Below, piece after piece: positions 28,972-29,241 of a stretch of DNA of 29,241 nucleotides. The notes under the pieces were generated by a model. It was given only the letters and a program-made list of their open reading frames with translations. It was not told where the DNA came from and made no database searches. Made by a program: the position numbers and the translations under genes. Source of the DNA: a virus. The DNA lies in IMG/VR virus record IMGVR_UViG_3300020558_000022, positions 1-29,241 of that record. One strand, given 5' to 3'. Each line of letters begins with the position of its first letter. Position 1 is the stretch's first letter.

Positions 28972-29241
28972 TATTATAATAGGTAAATCTGAATGATGCA
29001 TCAGAAGTCAAAATGCTTTCCGGACTATCTGCTGTTGAAAGAATGAATGATGACAGTGATGTTGGGAAAACATCATAGAATTTAAACCTGTAGTATGGTT
29101 TAAATGAGGAAGAATAAACTGTGAGTGTTGCATCCGAAAATTGCGGTTGCGGTGGGTTTGCTGGCTTAGACAGTCTGGGCAATTGTTTGTAATCTGAATA
29201 AGATTCTGGAAAAGTCATTGCACGAATCCAATCGTGTATTT
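28955..29241 (-). CDS. Tail-tube type protein (T4 gp19 family), C-terminal part only
   Basis: About 95 C-terminal residues; the frame is open to the right edge and the true start is outside. The segment VYSSSFKPYYRFKFYDVFPTSL followed by a beta-rich end (SDASFRFTYYNIEKLF) is characteristic of the C-terminus of phage gp19-type tail-tube proteins and their relatives gp48/gp54 that initiate the tube. Which of these it is cannot be decided from the fragment. It ends just before the uvsY promoter. Confidence 0.75.
   Translation of the reverse strand, partial: IHDWIRAMTFPESYSDYKQLPRLSKPANPPQPQFSDATLTVYSSSFKPYYRFKFYDVFPTSLSSFILSTADSPESILTSDASFRFTYYNIEKLF

Noticed and set aside
1-29241. tRNA genes, CRISPR arrays, insertion sequences, attachment sites
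   Set aside because: No cloverleaf, regularly spaced repeat, transposase or integrase was recognised on either strand by eye.

Overview
This window is the replication, recombination and late-transcription core of a T4-like myovirus (Caudoviricetes), read entirely from the minus strand. Recognisable T4 core proteins are gp41, UvsX, gp43, RegA, gp62, gp44, gp45, gp46, gp47, gp55, UvsW, UvsY and, cut by the right edge, the C-terminus of a gp19-family tail-tube type protein. DNA is AT-rich, gene packing is extreme (many ATGA or TAATG stop/start overlaps), and no tRNA, insertion sequence, CRISPR array or integrase was seen. The accessory set (Hsp20, peptide deformylase, a CobS/CobT-like pair, Sm-like proteins, 2OG-Fe(II) oxygenases, DUF2452) resembles marine cyanophages and pelagiphages more than coliphage T4. 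No photosynthesis gene is in the window, so the host is left open.

Layout, right to left in the direction of transcription. (1) 29241-28955: end of a tail gene. (2) 28943-19291: a sigma70-like promoter, then uvsY, a DUF2452 gene, uvsW, an Sm-like gene, a 2OG oxygenase, gp55 late sigma factor, a cytidylyltransferase, gp47, a second 2OG oxygenase, gp46, peptide deformylase and a DruA-like (DUF4338) gene. (3) 19277-15329: three separately promoted units: a CobT-like metallopeptidase/VWA protein, a CobS/MoxR-like AAA+ ATPase and a small winged-helix protein. (4) 15256-9917: glycosyltransferase, MazZ-like dNTP pyrophosphohydrolase, gp45, a FlbD-like small protein, gp44, a GIY-YIG nuclease, a membrane protein, gp62, RegA, a small protein and Hsp20. 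(5) 9901-1239: a new promoter, then small ORFs, a metallophosphoesterase, an SGNH hydrolase, dCMP deaminase, an AbrB-MazG fusion, MazG, an Sm-like protein, gp43, UvsX, a small conserved protein and gp41. (6) An exact T4-type late promoter at 1243-1236, then two uncharacterised late genes running off the left edge.

How the genes work together: gp43/44/45/62/41 form the replisome; UvsX/UvsY/UvsW/gp46/gp47 run recombination-dependent replication; dCMP deaminase and three MazG-superfamily proteins adjust nucleotide pools; RegA represses early mRNAs; gp55 directs RNA polymerase to late promoters such as the TATAAATA box at 1236-1243.

The most unusual signals are: compact cassettes in which the -35 box of a promoter lies in the loop of a hairpin (9873-9906, 15679-15717, 16919-16956); a possible RNA thermometer before hsp20; the self-promoted CobT-like/CobS-like pair beside a winged-helix protein; a phage-borne DruA-like protein; and a late two-gene module encoding a KxDG nucleotidyltransferase-like protein and a possible nuclease-fold protein. 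All assignments come from reading motifs by eye; no database search was run.
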